The notes under the pieces: model-generated | Told to the model about the DNA's origin: nothing | The model's input: the letters and a program-made list of their open reading frames with translations, nothing else | Database searches by the model: none | Position numbers and translations under genes: made by a program | NCBI GenBank assembly: GCA_023386235.1 | Contig: JAEWKC010000016.1 | Span: 1 to 64,000 of the forward strand | Direction of reading: 5' to 3' | Length of the DNA stretch: 64,000 bases | Origin: Bacteroidota bacterium | Lineage (GTDB): Bacteria > Bacteroidota > Bacteroidia > Chitinophagales > Chitinophagaceae | In this document: piece after piece, positions 52,802-61,607 of the stretch | Layout: the number at the start of each line of letters is the position of its first letter | Numbering within the stretch: the first letter of the stretch is position 1

Positions 52802-53845
52802 TTACGGTTGCACTCTTTTCAGCAAAATTATATACACCGGAAAGTGATCGCTATAGCCGCCTCTGTACACATCGCCACTGTATGTGCGCATTGGATAGCC
52901 TTTGTATCTGCCTATATTCTCTACCATATATTCTTTTCTGAAAATTTGATTTTTGTAGTAAAACAGTCCTTCCTGGTTTTTATCTAAAAAAGCCTGAGAT
53001 ATCACTATCTGATCAAATAAGCTCCACGAATCCTGGTAAGCGAGTGTGCCTATTCCTTTTTTATAAAGATCCAGCCAGGGATTGTACAACTCACCGGTGT
53101 TCAGCGCTTTGGCGTCTCCTTTAGCTTTCAAACCTTTGGTGAGGCTTTCGTTTACAGGGTCGTCATTCAAATCTCCCATCAATATAATTTTAGCGTTTTC
53201 ATTATTTTTAAAAATATTGTCTATCGTCTTTCTTGCTGAGGCGGCAGCGGCCATTCTGCCCGGCATAGATCTTTTTTCACCGCCCGAACGGCTTGGCCAG
53301 TGATTTACAAACAGCTCTACTTTTTCGCCGTGTAATGTTCCTGATACCCAAAGAATATCCCGGGTAAATACAGAGCTTTTAGCTCCTTGCGGCAATTGCA
53401 CAAAGAGCTGCCTGCTGCTTGCTACCTGAAAGTATGCAGGATTGTATAGCAGCGCTACATCCACACCTCTAAAATCTTTTGAATCGTAATGCACTATTTT
53501 GTATCCTCTGCTTTTTAGCAAAGGATGATTGATAAGCGCTTCCAGCACGCTAAGATTTTCTACCTCTGCAACGCCTAAAACCGCGGCACCATCAGGGTTT
53601 ACATCTACTCCTATTTCCGAAATTACTTTAGCCAGCTTATCCAGCTTATCGTAATATACTTTAGAAGTATAGGCCTTAGAGCCCCGCGGTGTAAAGGATG
53701 CATCGTCATTGGAAGGATGCAGAATTGTATCGTATAAGTTTTCTACATTATAAAATCCTATCACAGCCGAAGAATATTTTTGCTGTGCACTGAGCTGTAT
53801 GCTCATTAGGAGACTTACAAAAAGAAATAAGACAAACTGTTTCAT
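52802..53845 (-). CDS. Secreted endonuclease/exonuclease/phosphatase-family nuclease
   Basis: The 347-residue protein has a signal peptide (residues 1-21, ending QLSAQ). The DNase I-like fold shows NVEN at 33-36, AEVEN at 93-97, NHWPSR at 181-186, GDLND at 224-228 and a final YSDHFPVY. All catalytic Glu, Asp, Asn and His positions of the family are kept. NHWPSR is typical of extracellular nucleases of the ExeM/YhcR type. Phosphoesterase action on other substrates is possible. It is divergent from a TonB-dependent receptor and an OB-fold lipoprotein, which suggests a shared role. Confidence 0.88.
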   Translation of the reverse strand: MKQFVLFLFVSLLMSIQLSAQQKYSSAVIGFYNVENLYDTILHPSNDDASFTPRGSKAYTSKVYYDKLDKLAKVISEIGVDVNPDGAAVLGVAEVENLSVLEALINHPLLKSRGYKIVHYDSKDFRGVDVALLYNPAYFQVASSRQLFVQLPQGAKSSVFTRDILWVSGTLHGEKVELFVNHWPSRSGGEKRSMPGRMAAAASARKTIDNIFKNNENAKIILMGDLNDDPVNESLTKGLKAKGDAKALNTGELYNPWLDLYKKGIGTLAYQDSWSLFDQIVISQAFLDKNQEGLFYYKNQIFRKEYMVENIGRYKGYPMRTYSGDVYRGGYSDHFPVYIILLKRVQP

Positions 53846-53867
53846 CCCTTGTATAAATTTATTTTTA

Positions 53868-53875
53868 CAAAAATA
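53868..53875 (-). promoter_or_regulatory. Promoter -7 box for the secreted nuclease
   Basis: The minus strand reads TATTTTTG, an exact TAnnTTTG match, 22 nt before the nuclease ATG. It pairs with the divergent box at 53913-53920. Confidence 0.5.
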
Positions 53876-53912
53876 AGCTGTTATTATTGGTATAAATATA
53901 TAAAATTTATAT

Positions 53913-53920
53913 TAAATTTG
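53913..53920 (+). promoter_or_regulatory. Promoter -7 box for the TonB-dependent receptor operon
   Basis: TAAATTTG is an exact TAnnTTTG match, with a TTG at 53887-53889 that fits the -33 element at a 23-nt spacing. The leader is about 60 nt. Confidence 0.55.
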
Positions 53921-53987
53921 GTGTAGATATTAACGCTTGTTTGTAGTGCTCTGACAATTTTTTTTAATTTTTATAAAAATATTTTTG

Positions 53988-56588
53988 ATGAGAGTTCTAT
54001 ATTATATGCTCATTTTGCTATTCCCTTTCGCGGAATTGTATGCTCAGAATGCAGCCGTACCGGATACTATACCCCGAAGCGACTCTGCCATTTACGAAAT
54101 CAAAACCCAGATACAGGACAATTTACCCACCATTACCATAAATGATGATGAATTGTTCGACGAGGGCTCTAACTCTACGGTTTCATCCATATTGTCTGCA
54201 GGCAGAGATCCTTTTCTATCAGCCGTTTCTTATAATTTTAGTCCGGCGAGGTTTCGGCTAAGAAGCTATGAAAATGGTGATGCCGTATACCTTAATGGCA
54301 TAGACTTTACCGGCTTAGACAATGGCTTTACGCCATGGGGATTATGGTCGGGATTAACCAACGTAATGCGTTCGCGTGAAAACGTGTACGGCCTAAGTCC
54401 CGGAGATTTTGCCATTGGCGCCTTAGGTTTAAACACCAATATAGATATGCGCGCTGGTGCGCAATGGTCGCAAACGCAGATAGGATATGCCGTTTCCAAC
54501 AGGAATTACCGGCATAGGATAATTTTTACGCATGGTTCGGGATTTAATAAAAAAGGCTGGGCGTATAGTATTATGCTTAGTCCCCGCTATGCCGATGCAG
54601 GATATGTGCCCGGTAGTTATTATAGAAGCCTTAGCTATTATGCCGCCATAGATAAAAAGATAGGTTCTAAAAACACGCTCTCTTTCATCACGTTTGGCGC
54701 TCCTACCGAAAACGGAAGACAGTCGCCAAGTGTGCAGGAAGCAATGGATTTGGCAGGCACCAATTATTATAATCCTGCATGGGGCTATCAAAACGGTAAA
54801 GTAAGAAATGCTAATGTGGCCGAGACCTTTCAGCCATCCTTTATGGCTGTGCATGAATACAAGCCCACCAACAAAAGCTCGTGGATGACCAGCGTGGCGT
54901 ATGTTTTCGGAAAAAGAAAAACTTCTGCTCTGGACTGGTACAACGCGCCTGACCCCAGACCCGACTACTACAGGTATCTGCCCAGCTATTACAAATACAC
55001 CGAACCCGGCAAAGCAAATATGTTAGAAGACTACCTGCTTGCCAATCCTGATAAATTACAAATTGACTGGGAGCGATTGTATAATGTAAACAGGGGCAAT
55101 CTTGTAACCGAAAATAATATTAACGGGGATGCAGGTAATTCTATCACAGGAAAACGCTCCTTGTATATACTCTCCAACAGGGTTATAGATATAGAAAGAA
55201 TAATGGCCAATTCTGTTTTTAAAGCCGAACTTAGCAACAAAGTAACACTGAATGCCGGCGCTAATTTCCAAAACCAGGTAAATGAATATTACCAGGAAGT
55301 AAAAGATTTGCTCGGCGGCGATTTCTGGTTAAACGTAAACCAGTTTGCCCAAAGAGAATATCCGCTGGACCCATCCAAATGGCAGCACGATGTAAACTCG
55401 CCCAATCGCATAGTGAAAAACAGGGAAAAATACGGCTACGATTATAAGATGACCATGACACAACTGGCTGCCTGGGCGCAGACAGTTATTAAATTTGCCC
55501 GTTTCGACTTTTTTGCCGGCGGGGAAATTTCTTCTGCTTCTTTTTTCAGAACCGGTATAAATAAGAATGGCTTATTCCTTGAACAATCATCGGGCAATTC
55601 AGAAAAGCTCCATTTTCTGAATACAAAAATCAAAGCCGGTGTTACCTATAAACTTAACGGTAGAAACTACTTCTACCTGAACGGAAGCTATGTTACCGCG
55701 CCGCCTTATTTTGACAATGTATACTACTCGCCACGCACCAGAAACACTATGCAAAATGATGTGAAGAGCGAGGTATTTCAATCACTGGAAGGGGGCTACA
55801 GGCTGGTAACGCCAAAAGTAAAAGCAGTACTTACCGGCTATTATACCCAAAGCAAAAACGGTTATGATGTAAGAACTTTTTACTATGATGATGGACAGTA
55901 TCAGGATTTTGTAAACTACGCATTAAGCGGCATAGATAAATTATATTTTGGTTCAGAGCTGGGTGTAGAAGCCAAGCTTACCCAAACACTTACGCTAAAT
56001 GCCGCGGCTTCTGTAGGCCGCGCCTATTACGATAGCAGGCAAAAAGCTTCTATCACCATTGACAATAGCGGAGAGTTCATACCCAATCAAACCGTGTATA
56101 TAAAAAATTTCAGAATACCTTCTACACCACAAAACGCGTACAGCTTAGGACTGTTTTATCGTTCACCTAAGTACTGGTACGTGAGCCTGACAGGAAACTA
56201 TTTTGATAATATGTGGATAGATCCTGCACCTTCACGAAGAACTTCTTCCGCGTTTCAAAACCTTGACTCTACAAGCGCAGATGCACAGCAGTTTTACAAA
56301 GAATTGACCACACAGGAAAAGTATAAGAGCCAGTTTACTTTAGACTTCTTTGGAGGCTGGTCTAAAAGATTGCCTAAATCATTTAACCTGCGAGGCAAGC
56401 CTTCGTATCTGGTAATAAATATGGGCATCAATAATATTTTGAACAATAAAAATATACGCTCAGGCGGATTTGAACAGGCGAGATTTGACAATGATCCTAC
56501 CTATAAACTCGATGCGAATAAATTCCCGTCAAAATATTATTATGCCTATGGCTTAAATTATTATGCCAGCATCATGTTTCGTTTTTAA
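53988..56588 (+). CDS. TonB-dependent outer-membrane receptor
   Basis: The protein has about 866 residues. A signal peptide (MRVLYYMLILLFPFAELYAQ) leads into a plug-like domain (about 45-150, with RFRLRSYENGDAVYLNGIDF). A C-terminal beta-barrel ends in an aromatic strand, NYYASIMFRF. The barrel is rich in Tyr/Asn/Gly strands. The N-terminal carboxypeptidase-like domain of SusC proteins is absent, and its partner is not a SusD. It imports an unknown substrate using TonB energy. The DUF5689 lipoprotein gene follows after 35 nt. Confidence 0.85.
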   Translation: MRVLYYMLILLFPFAELYAQNAAVPDTIPRSDSAIYEIKTQIQDNLPTITINDDELFDEGSNSTVSSILSAGRDPFLSAVSYNFSPARFRLRSYENGDAVYLNGIDFTGLDNGFTPWGLWSGLTNVMRSRENVYGLSPGDFAIGALGLNTNIDMRAGAQWSQTQIGYAVSNRNYRHRIIFTHGSGFNKKGWAYSIMLSPRYADAGYVPGSYYRSLSYYAAIDKKIGSKNTLSFITFGAPTENGRQSPSVQEAMDLAGTNYYNPAWGYQNGKVRNANVAETFQPSFMAVHEYKPTNKSSWMTSVAYVFGKRKTSALDWYNAPDPRPDYYRYLPSYYKYTEPGKANMLEDYLLANPDKLQIDWERLYNVNRGNLVTENNINGDAGNSITGKRSLYILSNRVIDIERIMANSVFKAELSNKVTLNAGANFQNQVNEYYQEVKDLLGGDFWLNVNQFAQREYPLDPSKWQHDVNSPNRIVKNREKYGYDYKMTMTQLAAWAQTVIKFARFDFFAGGEISSASFFRTGINKNGLFLEQSSGNSEKLHFLNTKIKAGVTYKLNGRNYFYLNGSYVTAPPYFDNVYYSPRTRNTMQNDVKSEVFQSLEGGYRLVTPKVKAVLTGYYTQSKNGYDVRTFYYDDGQYQDFVNYALSGIDKLYFGSELGVEAKLTQTLTLNAAASVGRAYYDSRQKASITIDNSGEFIPNQTVYIKNFRIPSTPQNAYSLGLFYRSPKYWYVSLTGNYFDNMWIDPAPSRRTSSAFQNLDSTSADAQQFYKELTTQEKYKSQFTLDFFGGWSKRLPKSFNLRGKPSYLVINMGINNILNNKNIRSGGFEQARFDNDPTYKLDANKFPSKYYYAYGLNYYASIMFRF

Positions 56589-56623
56589 ACAGTTTTATTC
56601 TTAATTCAATAATAATAACTATA

Positions 56624-58726
56624 ATGAAAAACTTAGTCAATTTAAAATATTTTACTTACATGGCAGGAACCCTGCTTTTATTGATTTTGTCTTGTAATAA
56701 AAAGTTTGACGAGCCACCTCTTAATGCAGACCCCGAAATTCCCGTAACCATGACCATTCAGGAACTGAAAGCAAGATATCAGGGAACCGGTATTTTTGAA
56801 ACCATCCATGACGAGCAGGTGATCAGCGGCGTGGTGGTTGCCGATGATCGCTCCGGCAACTTCTTTAAACAAATAGTTATACAGGATGAAACAGGCGGAC
56901 TGCCTATTCAAATAGACATGAACAGTATTTATTCATCTTATCCTATTGGCAGAAGAATATTTGTAAAGCTAAAAGGGTTAATGATGGGCGATTACGGCGG
57001 CACCATACAGTTGGGATTGGATTCTGTAAGATCCTCGGACGGCAGGTTTCTCAATCTCGGACGTATACCTCAAACATTACTGCCCAATTATATTACAGGT
57101 GGCTCCTATGGAAACGTTGTAACGCCTAAAATCATAAAGCCTTCACAGTTTTCAGGCAACATCAATGATGCCTTATTAAGTACGCTTGTACAAATTAATA
57201 ATGTGGAATTCAGAGACGCCGATTTAATTAAAACATACGCCAACGCAGAAAGTCCTACACAGGAATCTGCCCGCAATTTTACCATCAAACCCTGTGATGA
57301 TACAAAAAGTATCGTGCTTAGAAATAGCAGCTATGCAACCTTTGCCGGCCTGTCGGTGCCACAAGGAAATGGTCCGATGGCAGGGATTCTAAGTGTTTTT
57401 AATAATACATTGCAAATAGCTATCAGAGATACTTTTGATATACAATTTAAAGGAGAACGATGCAGCGGTCAAACGCCTGTAAATACGACTAAAACCATCG
57501 CCGAAGTTTTAGCTTATGCTGCGGGTGATTCTACTATTCCGGCCGGAACATGGATAGAAGGCGTAATAGTTTCCGACACTAAAAACGAAGCTGCAAGAAA
57601 TTACAGGTTGCAAGACGCCACTGCAGGATTACAATTAAGATTTACTACAAATGGAAATCCAGGCGCGGCGTTAGGCGATAAATATGCTGTTTATGTAGGA
57701 GGATTGAAGCTAAGCTTGTTTAACGGAAGTTTGCAAATAGACGGAGTGGAAACCTCTAACAAAACGGGAACAGGCACCATAACACCCAAAACCGCTACCA
57801 TTGCCGATATCATAGCGGCCGGCAGAATTTGGGAGTCTCAGGTAGTAACCATAAAAAATGTTACTATCTCGGGCAGCGGTAGCAATTACACTATCAAAGA
57901 TGCTACCGGCGAGTTGGTTACATTCATTAGAACTTCTTCCGGTATTACCATGCCCACCACGGCTACAGGCATTACGGGGTATGTTTCTGTTTATCAAAGC
58001 GCGAATGCCACCAGTCCTATAGTACAATTAGTACTACGTACACAAGATGATATTGCAGGAGGTACTAATAATCCTCCCGACAATCCGCCTGCGACCGGCG
58101 CTATAGACTTAGGTATAACCTCGCCATTACTTCTGAATTTTGACAATGTGGGCAGCGGTTTGCCCGCCGGTGTTAAAATCTATACCGGAGCTAAAGCAGA
58201 CGCCATAGGAACAGAAGCTACATTTACAACTAACGCTACACTTTGGAACCAGGTGTCCGGAGCATTTAAGAATTTTGCTTCCGCTACAGGACTCAGTGCT
58301 ACAAGCGACGCTGCCGCACAAAACGGCTCTACAAATCGTGCGCTGGGACTCAGACAAACCGGATCTTTTGGAGATGGCAGCGCGGCTTTCGTTTTCATCA
58401 TCAGCAATACCCAGGGAAAGAGTAATCTTAAAATAGATTTTTTGCTGCAACAACTTGACGCTTCAGGTACGGGAAGAACAGCCAGCTGGACTGTTGATTA
58501 CGCCACAGGAGATAATCCTGCCAACTTTACAACAATCGCTACCACACCCTCTTCATTATCTACCACGTTGGGTACTTTTGCCAGCACACCGGTTTCCGTA
58601 ACTCTTCCGGCAGCATTGAATAACCTTGATAGTAAGGTTTGGATTAGAATTGCCAATCTATCAGCAACCACAGGTGGTGGCAGCAGACCAAGTACCGCTA
58701 TTGACGATTTTAAAATTTCCTGGTAA
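56624..58726 (+). CDS. DUF5689 lipoprotein with OB-fold-like repeats and C-terminal jelly-roll domain
   Basis: The 700-residue protein has a signal peptide ending in LSC (lipidated C24). The N-terminal DUF5689 region (about 45-280) has an OB-like pattern, ISGVVVADDRSGNFFKQIVI. Two more OB-like modules follow: about 305-390 (IEGVIVSDTKNEAARNYRLQ) and about 405-480 (VTIKNVTISGSGSNYTIKDA). After a Pro-rich linker (NNPPDNPPATG), residues about 500-700 form a jelly-roll domain of the choice-of-anchor J type ending TAIDDFKISW. OB-folds of this type accompany extracellular nucleases. It is co-transcribed with the receptor and probably surface-exposed. Confidence 0.82.
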   Translation: MKNLVNLKYFTYMAGTLLLLILSCNKKFDEPPLNADPEIPVTMTIQELKARYQGTGIFETIHDEQVISGVVVADDRSGNFFKQIVIQDETGGLPIQIDMNSIYSSYPIGRRIFVKLKGLMMGDYGGTIQLGLDSVRSSDGRFLNLGRIPQTLLPNYITGGSYGNVVTPKIIKPSQFSGNINDALLSTLVQINNVEFRDADLIKTYANAESPTQESARNFTIKPCDDTKSIVLRNSSYATFAGLSVPQGNGPMAGILSVFNNTLQIAIRDTFDIQFKGERCSGQTPVNTTKTIAEVLAYAAGDSTIPAGTWIEGVIVSDTKNEAARNYRLQDATAGLQLRFTTNGNPGAALGDKYAVYVGGLKLSLFNGSLQIDGVETSNKTGTGTITPKTATIADIIAAGRIWESQVVTIKNVTISGSGSNYTIKDATGELVTFIRTSSGITMPTTATGITGYVSVYQSANATSPIVQLVLRTQDDIAGGTNNPPDNPPATGAIDLGITSPLLLNFDNVGSGLPAGVKIYTGAKADAIGTEATFTTNATLWNQVSGAFKNFASATGLSATSDAAAQNGSTNRALGLRQTGSFGDGSAAFVFIISNTQGKSNLKIDFLLQQLDASGTGRTASWTVDYATGDNPANFTTIATTPSSLSTTLGTFASTPVSVTLPAALNNLDSKVWIRIANLSATTGGGSRPSTAIDDFKISW

Positions 58727-58755
58727 GCAGTTTGTTTACATAACCATTTTTATTG

Positions 58756-58786
58756 CTCCCGCACATGTATGTTCGGGAGTTTTTTT
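58756..58786 (+). terminator. Terminator of the receptor-lipoprotein operon
   Basis: CTCCCG and CGGGAG form the stem with a 12-nt loop, followed by seven T residues, 30 nt after the DUF5689 gene. Confidence 0.85.
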
Positions 58787-58812
58787 ATCTTTCAGAATAA
58801 TTATCTGTTACC

Positions 58813-59883
58813 ATGAAACAACTACTTTTATTTTTAGCCGTTTTTATTTCCTTACAAAATATTGCGCAGCAACGACCACAGCTTACCGACTCTATAGCCT
58901 ATCAACTTTCTTTGTTACCGCTGCATTGCATCAATGAAGAATACCCCAATAAGACAGCGCATATCATTAACAACGAAAACGAAGCAACGCTAACGCCCAA
59001 ACAACTACATCCAAGCTTCTATGGCTGTTTTGACTGGCACAGTTCGGTACACGGTCACTGGATGCTGGTGCGTTTGCTAAAAACCCGGCCACACATGACC
59101 AATAGCTCAACAATCGACAGTGTTTTAAATCTTTCGTTCGACAAAGAAAAGCTACAGGAAGAAGCCGATTATTTTGCCAGATATGCGCTTACCAACACAT
59201 TTGAAAGAACTTACGGATGGGCATGGCTATTAAAGCTAGATGAAGAACTTGCTACATGGCACGATCCTCGCGCACAACAGTGGCATAAAAACTTACAGCC
59301 ACTTACAGATACTATTGTAAACAAATGGAAAGCCTACCTGCCTAAGCAAACCTATCCTAACCGAACGGGTGTACACCCCAACAGCGCCTTTGCCATGGCT
59401 TTTGCCATTGACTGGGCCAGAGCTACCGGCGATACTGCTTTTGAAAAACAACTGACCGAGAAAGCAAAATATTTTTATCTGAATGATAAAAACACTCCTG
59501 CTTATCTGGAACCAGACGGTTCAGATTTTTTTTCGCCCACTTTAGAAATTGCCGAACTAATGAGCAGGGTTTTACCTCAGGAAAACTTTGCCGTCTGGCT
59601 TAATAATTTCTATGAAAAAAAAAGTATTGACAACATTTTTAAAATACCCATAGTAAGCGACCTGAGCGATTATCAGACAGTGCACTTGGTAGGTTTATCG
59701 TTTTCCAAAGCATGGTGTATGAAAGAAGTAGCCAAAAAATTACCGCGGCAACATCCTTTAAAAGAGAAGTTCAACAGCCGCGCCGAAGCATTTTTGAGCA
59801 ATGCGCTTCCGCTGATTTTTGCAGGCAACTATGGCGGAGATCATTGGCTGGCAAGTTTTGCGGTGTACGCTTTAGACAACTAA
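58813..59883 (+). CDS. DUF2891 exported protein
   Basis: The 356-residue protein has a signal peptide (MKQLLLFLAVFISLQNIAQQ). A helical domain with the DUF2891 signature HPSFYGCFDWHSSVHGHWML follows near 68-87, then TNTFERTYGWAWLLKL and a terminal NYGGDHWLASFAVYAL. The fold looks like an alpha-alpha toroid, as in glycoside-processing or terpene cyclase-like families. The conserved His and Trp suggest an enzyme, but no activity is known. It is monocistronic between two terminators and abuts the right inversion breakpoint. Confidence 0.87.
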   Translation: MKQLLLFLAVFISLQNIAQQRPQLTDSIAYQLSLLPLHCINEEYPNKTAHIINNENEATLTPKQLHPSFYGCFDWHSSVHGHWMLVRLLKTRPHMTNSSTIDSVLNLSFDKEKLQEEADYFARYALTNTFERTYGWAWLLKLDEELATWHDPRAQQWHKNLQPLTDTIVNKWKAYLPKQTYPNRTGVHPNSAFAMAFAIDWARATGDTAFEKQLTEKAKYFYLNDKNTPAYLEPDGSDFFSPTLEIAELMSRVLPQENFAVWLNNFYEKKSIDNIFKIPIVSDLSDYQTVHLVGLSFSKAWCMKEVAKKLPRQHPLKEKFNSRAEAFLSNALPLIFAGNYGGDHWLASFAVYALDN

Positions 59884-59933
59884 GACAGCGCGTTACCCGG
59901 ACTTTGTAAATCTTTGAAAAATTAGCAAACAAA

Positions 59934-59963
59934 AAAATCCGCTCTTGCATAAGAACGGATTTT
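59934..59963. terminator. Bidirectional terminator between DUF2891 and secY
   Basis: AAAATCCG and CGGATTTT pair over 8 bp, with an inner TCTT/AAGA extension and flanking A and T runs. It can stop both the DUF2891 and the secY transcripts. Confidence 0.75.
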
Positions 59964-59994
59964 GGTATGTTAAGTTTAAGTTGAGGTATTGTAT

Positions 59995-61329
59995 TTATAT
60001 TCCTGATCTGCCATGTATTCTTTGTCCTTTGCCCATTAATCCATCGTAAGAGCGCATAAGCAAATGCGTTTCTATTTGTTGCAAAGTATCTAAAATTACC
60101 GCTACCTGAATCAATAGGGATGTACCGCCAAAGAAATAACTGAAGCCTTGCGTAACGCCCAGTAACTGCGCAAAACCCGGAAGAATACCTACTATGGCCA
60201 GGAATATAGCTCCCGGCAAAGTTATTCTGTCCATTATGGTACCTATATAATCTGCTGTGGGTTTGCCGGGTTGTACACCGGGAATAAAGCCATTATTTCT
60301 TTTCAGATCCTCTGCCATCTGCTTAGGATTAAAAATTAACGCGGTATATAAAAATGTGAACGCGATAACCATTACGGAGTAAATAATCATGTACCAGGCA
60401 TTGGTATGATCGCTAAACATTTGCACGATGGTGCCCGCAGACTCTATTTTTGTAAAAGATACCAATGTAGGCAGGAACATGATAGCCTGTGCAAAGATGA
60501 TAGGCATTACACCTGCAGCGTTCACTTTCAATGGAAGAAATTGTCTTGCGCCGCCGACCGTTCTGTTTCCGACCACCTGTTTGGCATAGTTTACCTGCAC
60601 CTTTCTCACACCCTGCACCAATACTATAATGGCCATTACAATAAGCACGTAAGCAGCTATTTCAATAAGGAAGATCAATAATCCGCCACCGCCTCTGGTG
60701 CTCTTAGATTCAAATTCCTGAATAATGGATTGGGGTAAACGTGCAAGAATACCAATCATGATGATAATGGAAACTCCATTGCCCAAACCTTTGTCCTGAA
60801 TTTTTTCGCCCAGCCACATTACAAACAATGTACCTGCGGTAAGACAGATGATGGTGGAAATAAAGAAGTAAGGCTGATAAGCAGGAATTAAAGCAGACGC
60901 ATAAGCGGGACTGTTAAGATAAGATACATAAGCGCTTCCCTGAAGCAGTGTAACAATTACGGTAAGATATCTTGTCCATTGATTGATCTTTTTCTGTCCG
61001 CTCGCGCCCTCTTTTTGTATTTTTTGCAATTGCGGTACCAATACCGTCATCAACTGCATAAAGATAGAAGCAGAGATGTAAGGCATTACGCCCAAGGCTA
61101 GAAATGAAGCCTGAGAAAACGCACCTCCTGCAAAGGTATCAAACAAGCCGAGCAGGCCACTGTTGGTGGCATTCTGGGCAGATTGCTGCAATAATACAGG
61201 GTCTAAGCCCGGTAATACTATGTGTGTGCCGAATCTGTATACAAAAATTAATAATAGAGTAACTAAAATCTTATTACGTAGGTCTTCAATTTCCCAGATG
61301 TGCTTTAGGGTTTGAATAAATTTTTTCAT
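59995..61329 (-). CDS. secY: Protein translocase subunit SecY
   Basis: The 444-residue inner-membrane channel subunit has ten transmembrane segments. Landmarks include GTHIVLPGLDP, FSQASFLALGVMPYISASIFMQL and the final LIQVAVILDTLQQIETHLLMRSYDG. With SecE and SecG it forms the translocon. The ATG at 61327-61329 (MKKFIQTLKHIWEIEDLR) is preferred over one 18 nt upstream. In relatives the genes after secY are map/infA; here it ends at a terminator instead. A 278-nt spacer with a terminator also separates it from rplO, so it is transcribed alone. Confidence 0.96.
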   Translation of the reverse strand: MKKFIQTLKHIWEIEDLRNKILVTLLLIFVYRFGTHIVLPGLDPVLLQQSAQNATNSGLLGLFDTFAGGAFSQASFLALGVMPYISASIFMQLMTVLVPQLQKIQKEGASGQKKINQWTRYLTVIVTLLQGSAYVSYLNSPAYASALIPAYQPYFFISTIICLTAGTLFVMWLGEKIQDKGLGNGVSIIIMIGILARLPQSIIQEFESKSTRGGGGLLIFLIEIAAYVLIVMAIIVLVQGVRKVQVNYAKQVVGNRTVGGARQFLPLKVNAAGVMPIIFAQAIMFLPTLVSFTKIESAGTIVQMFSDHTNAWYMIIYSVMVIAFTFLYTALIFNPKQMAEDLKRNNGFIPGVQPGKPTADYIGTIMDRITLPGAIFLAIVGILPGFAQLLGVTQGFSYFFGGTSLLIQVAVILDTLQQIETHLLMRSYDGLMGKGQRIHGRSGI

Positions 61330-61607
61330 CTGTATATTATATTTCAATTTGCCTGCTGTAGCCGGCTATTTTTAATTGTCAGTACTTTTATCTGATAGAA
61401 GAGACGAACTGTTATCTTTTCCGTAGACTTTTGTTTGTGTACCTTTTGTTATTAACCGATGAAATTTATCGAAAAGGCTCGTTAAGTTTCAATCCGTAAA
61501 AATACTCATTTTAATATATTTTCCTAAAATATTATGTAAGAAAATATGCACTATTGTTTAAATGCTAAAAAGACGTATCGGCTGACACGTCTGAATTTGC
61601 TTTTTTC
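61330..61607. other. 278-nt spacer rplO-secY, probable secY promoter region
   Basis: After the rplO terminator the spacer is AT-rich leader for secY. I see no exact TAnnTTTG box on the minus strand; TATTTTTA around 61500-61507 is a one-mismatch form. A small hairpin GCCGGC...GCAGGC (about 61351-61366) lies close to the secY start. Confidence 0.4.
61566..61592 (-). terminator. Terminator after rplO
   Basis: On the minus strand AGACGTGTC-AGCC-GATACGTCT is a 9-bp stem with one G-U pair and a 4-nt loop followed by a T run. It is 16 nt after the rplO stop and cuts secY off from the spc genes. Confidence 0.85.
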
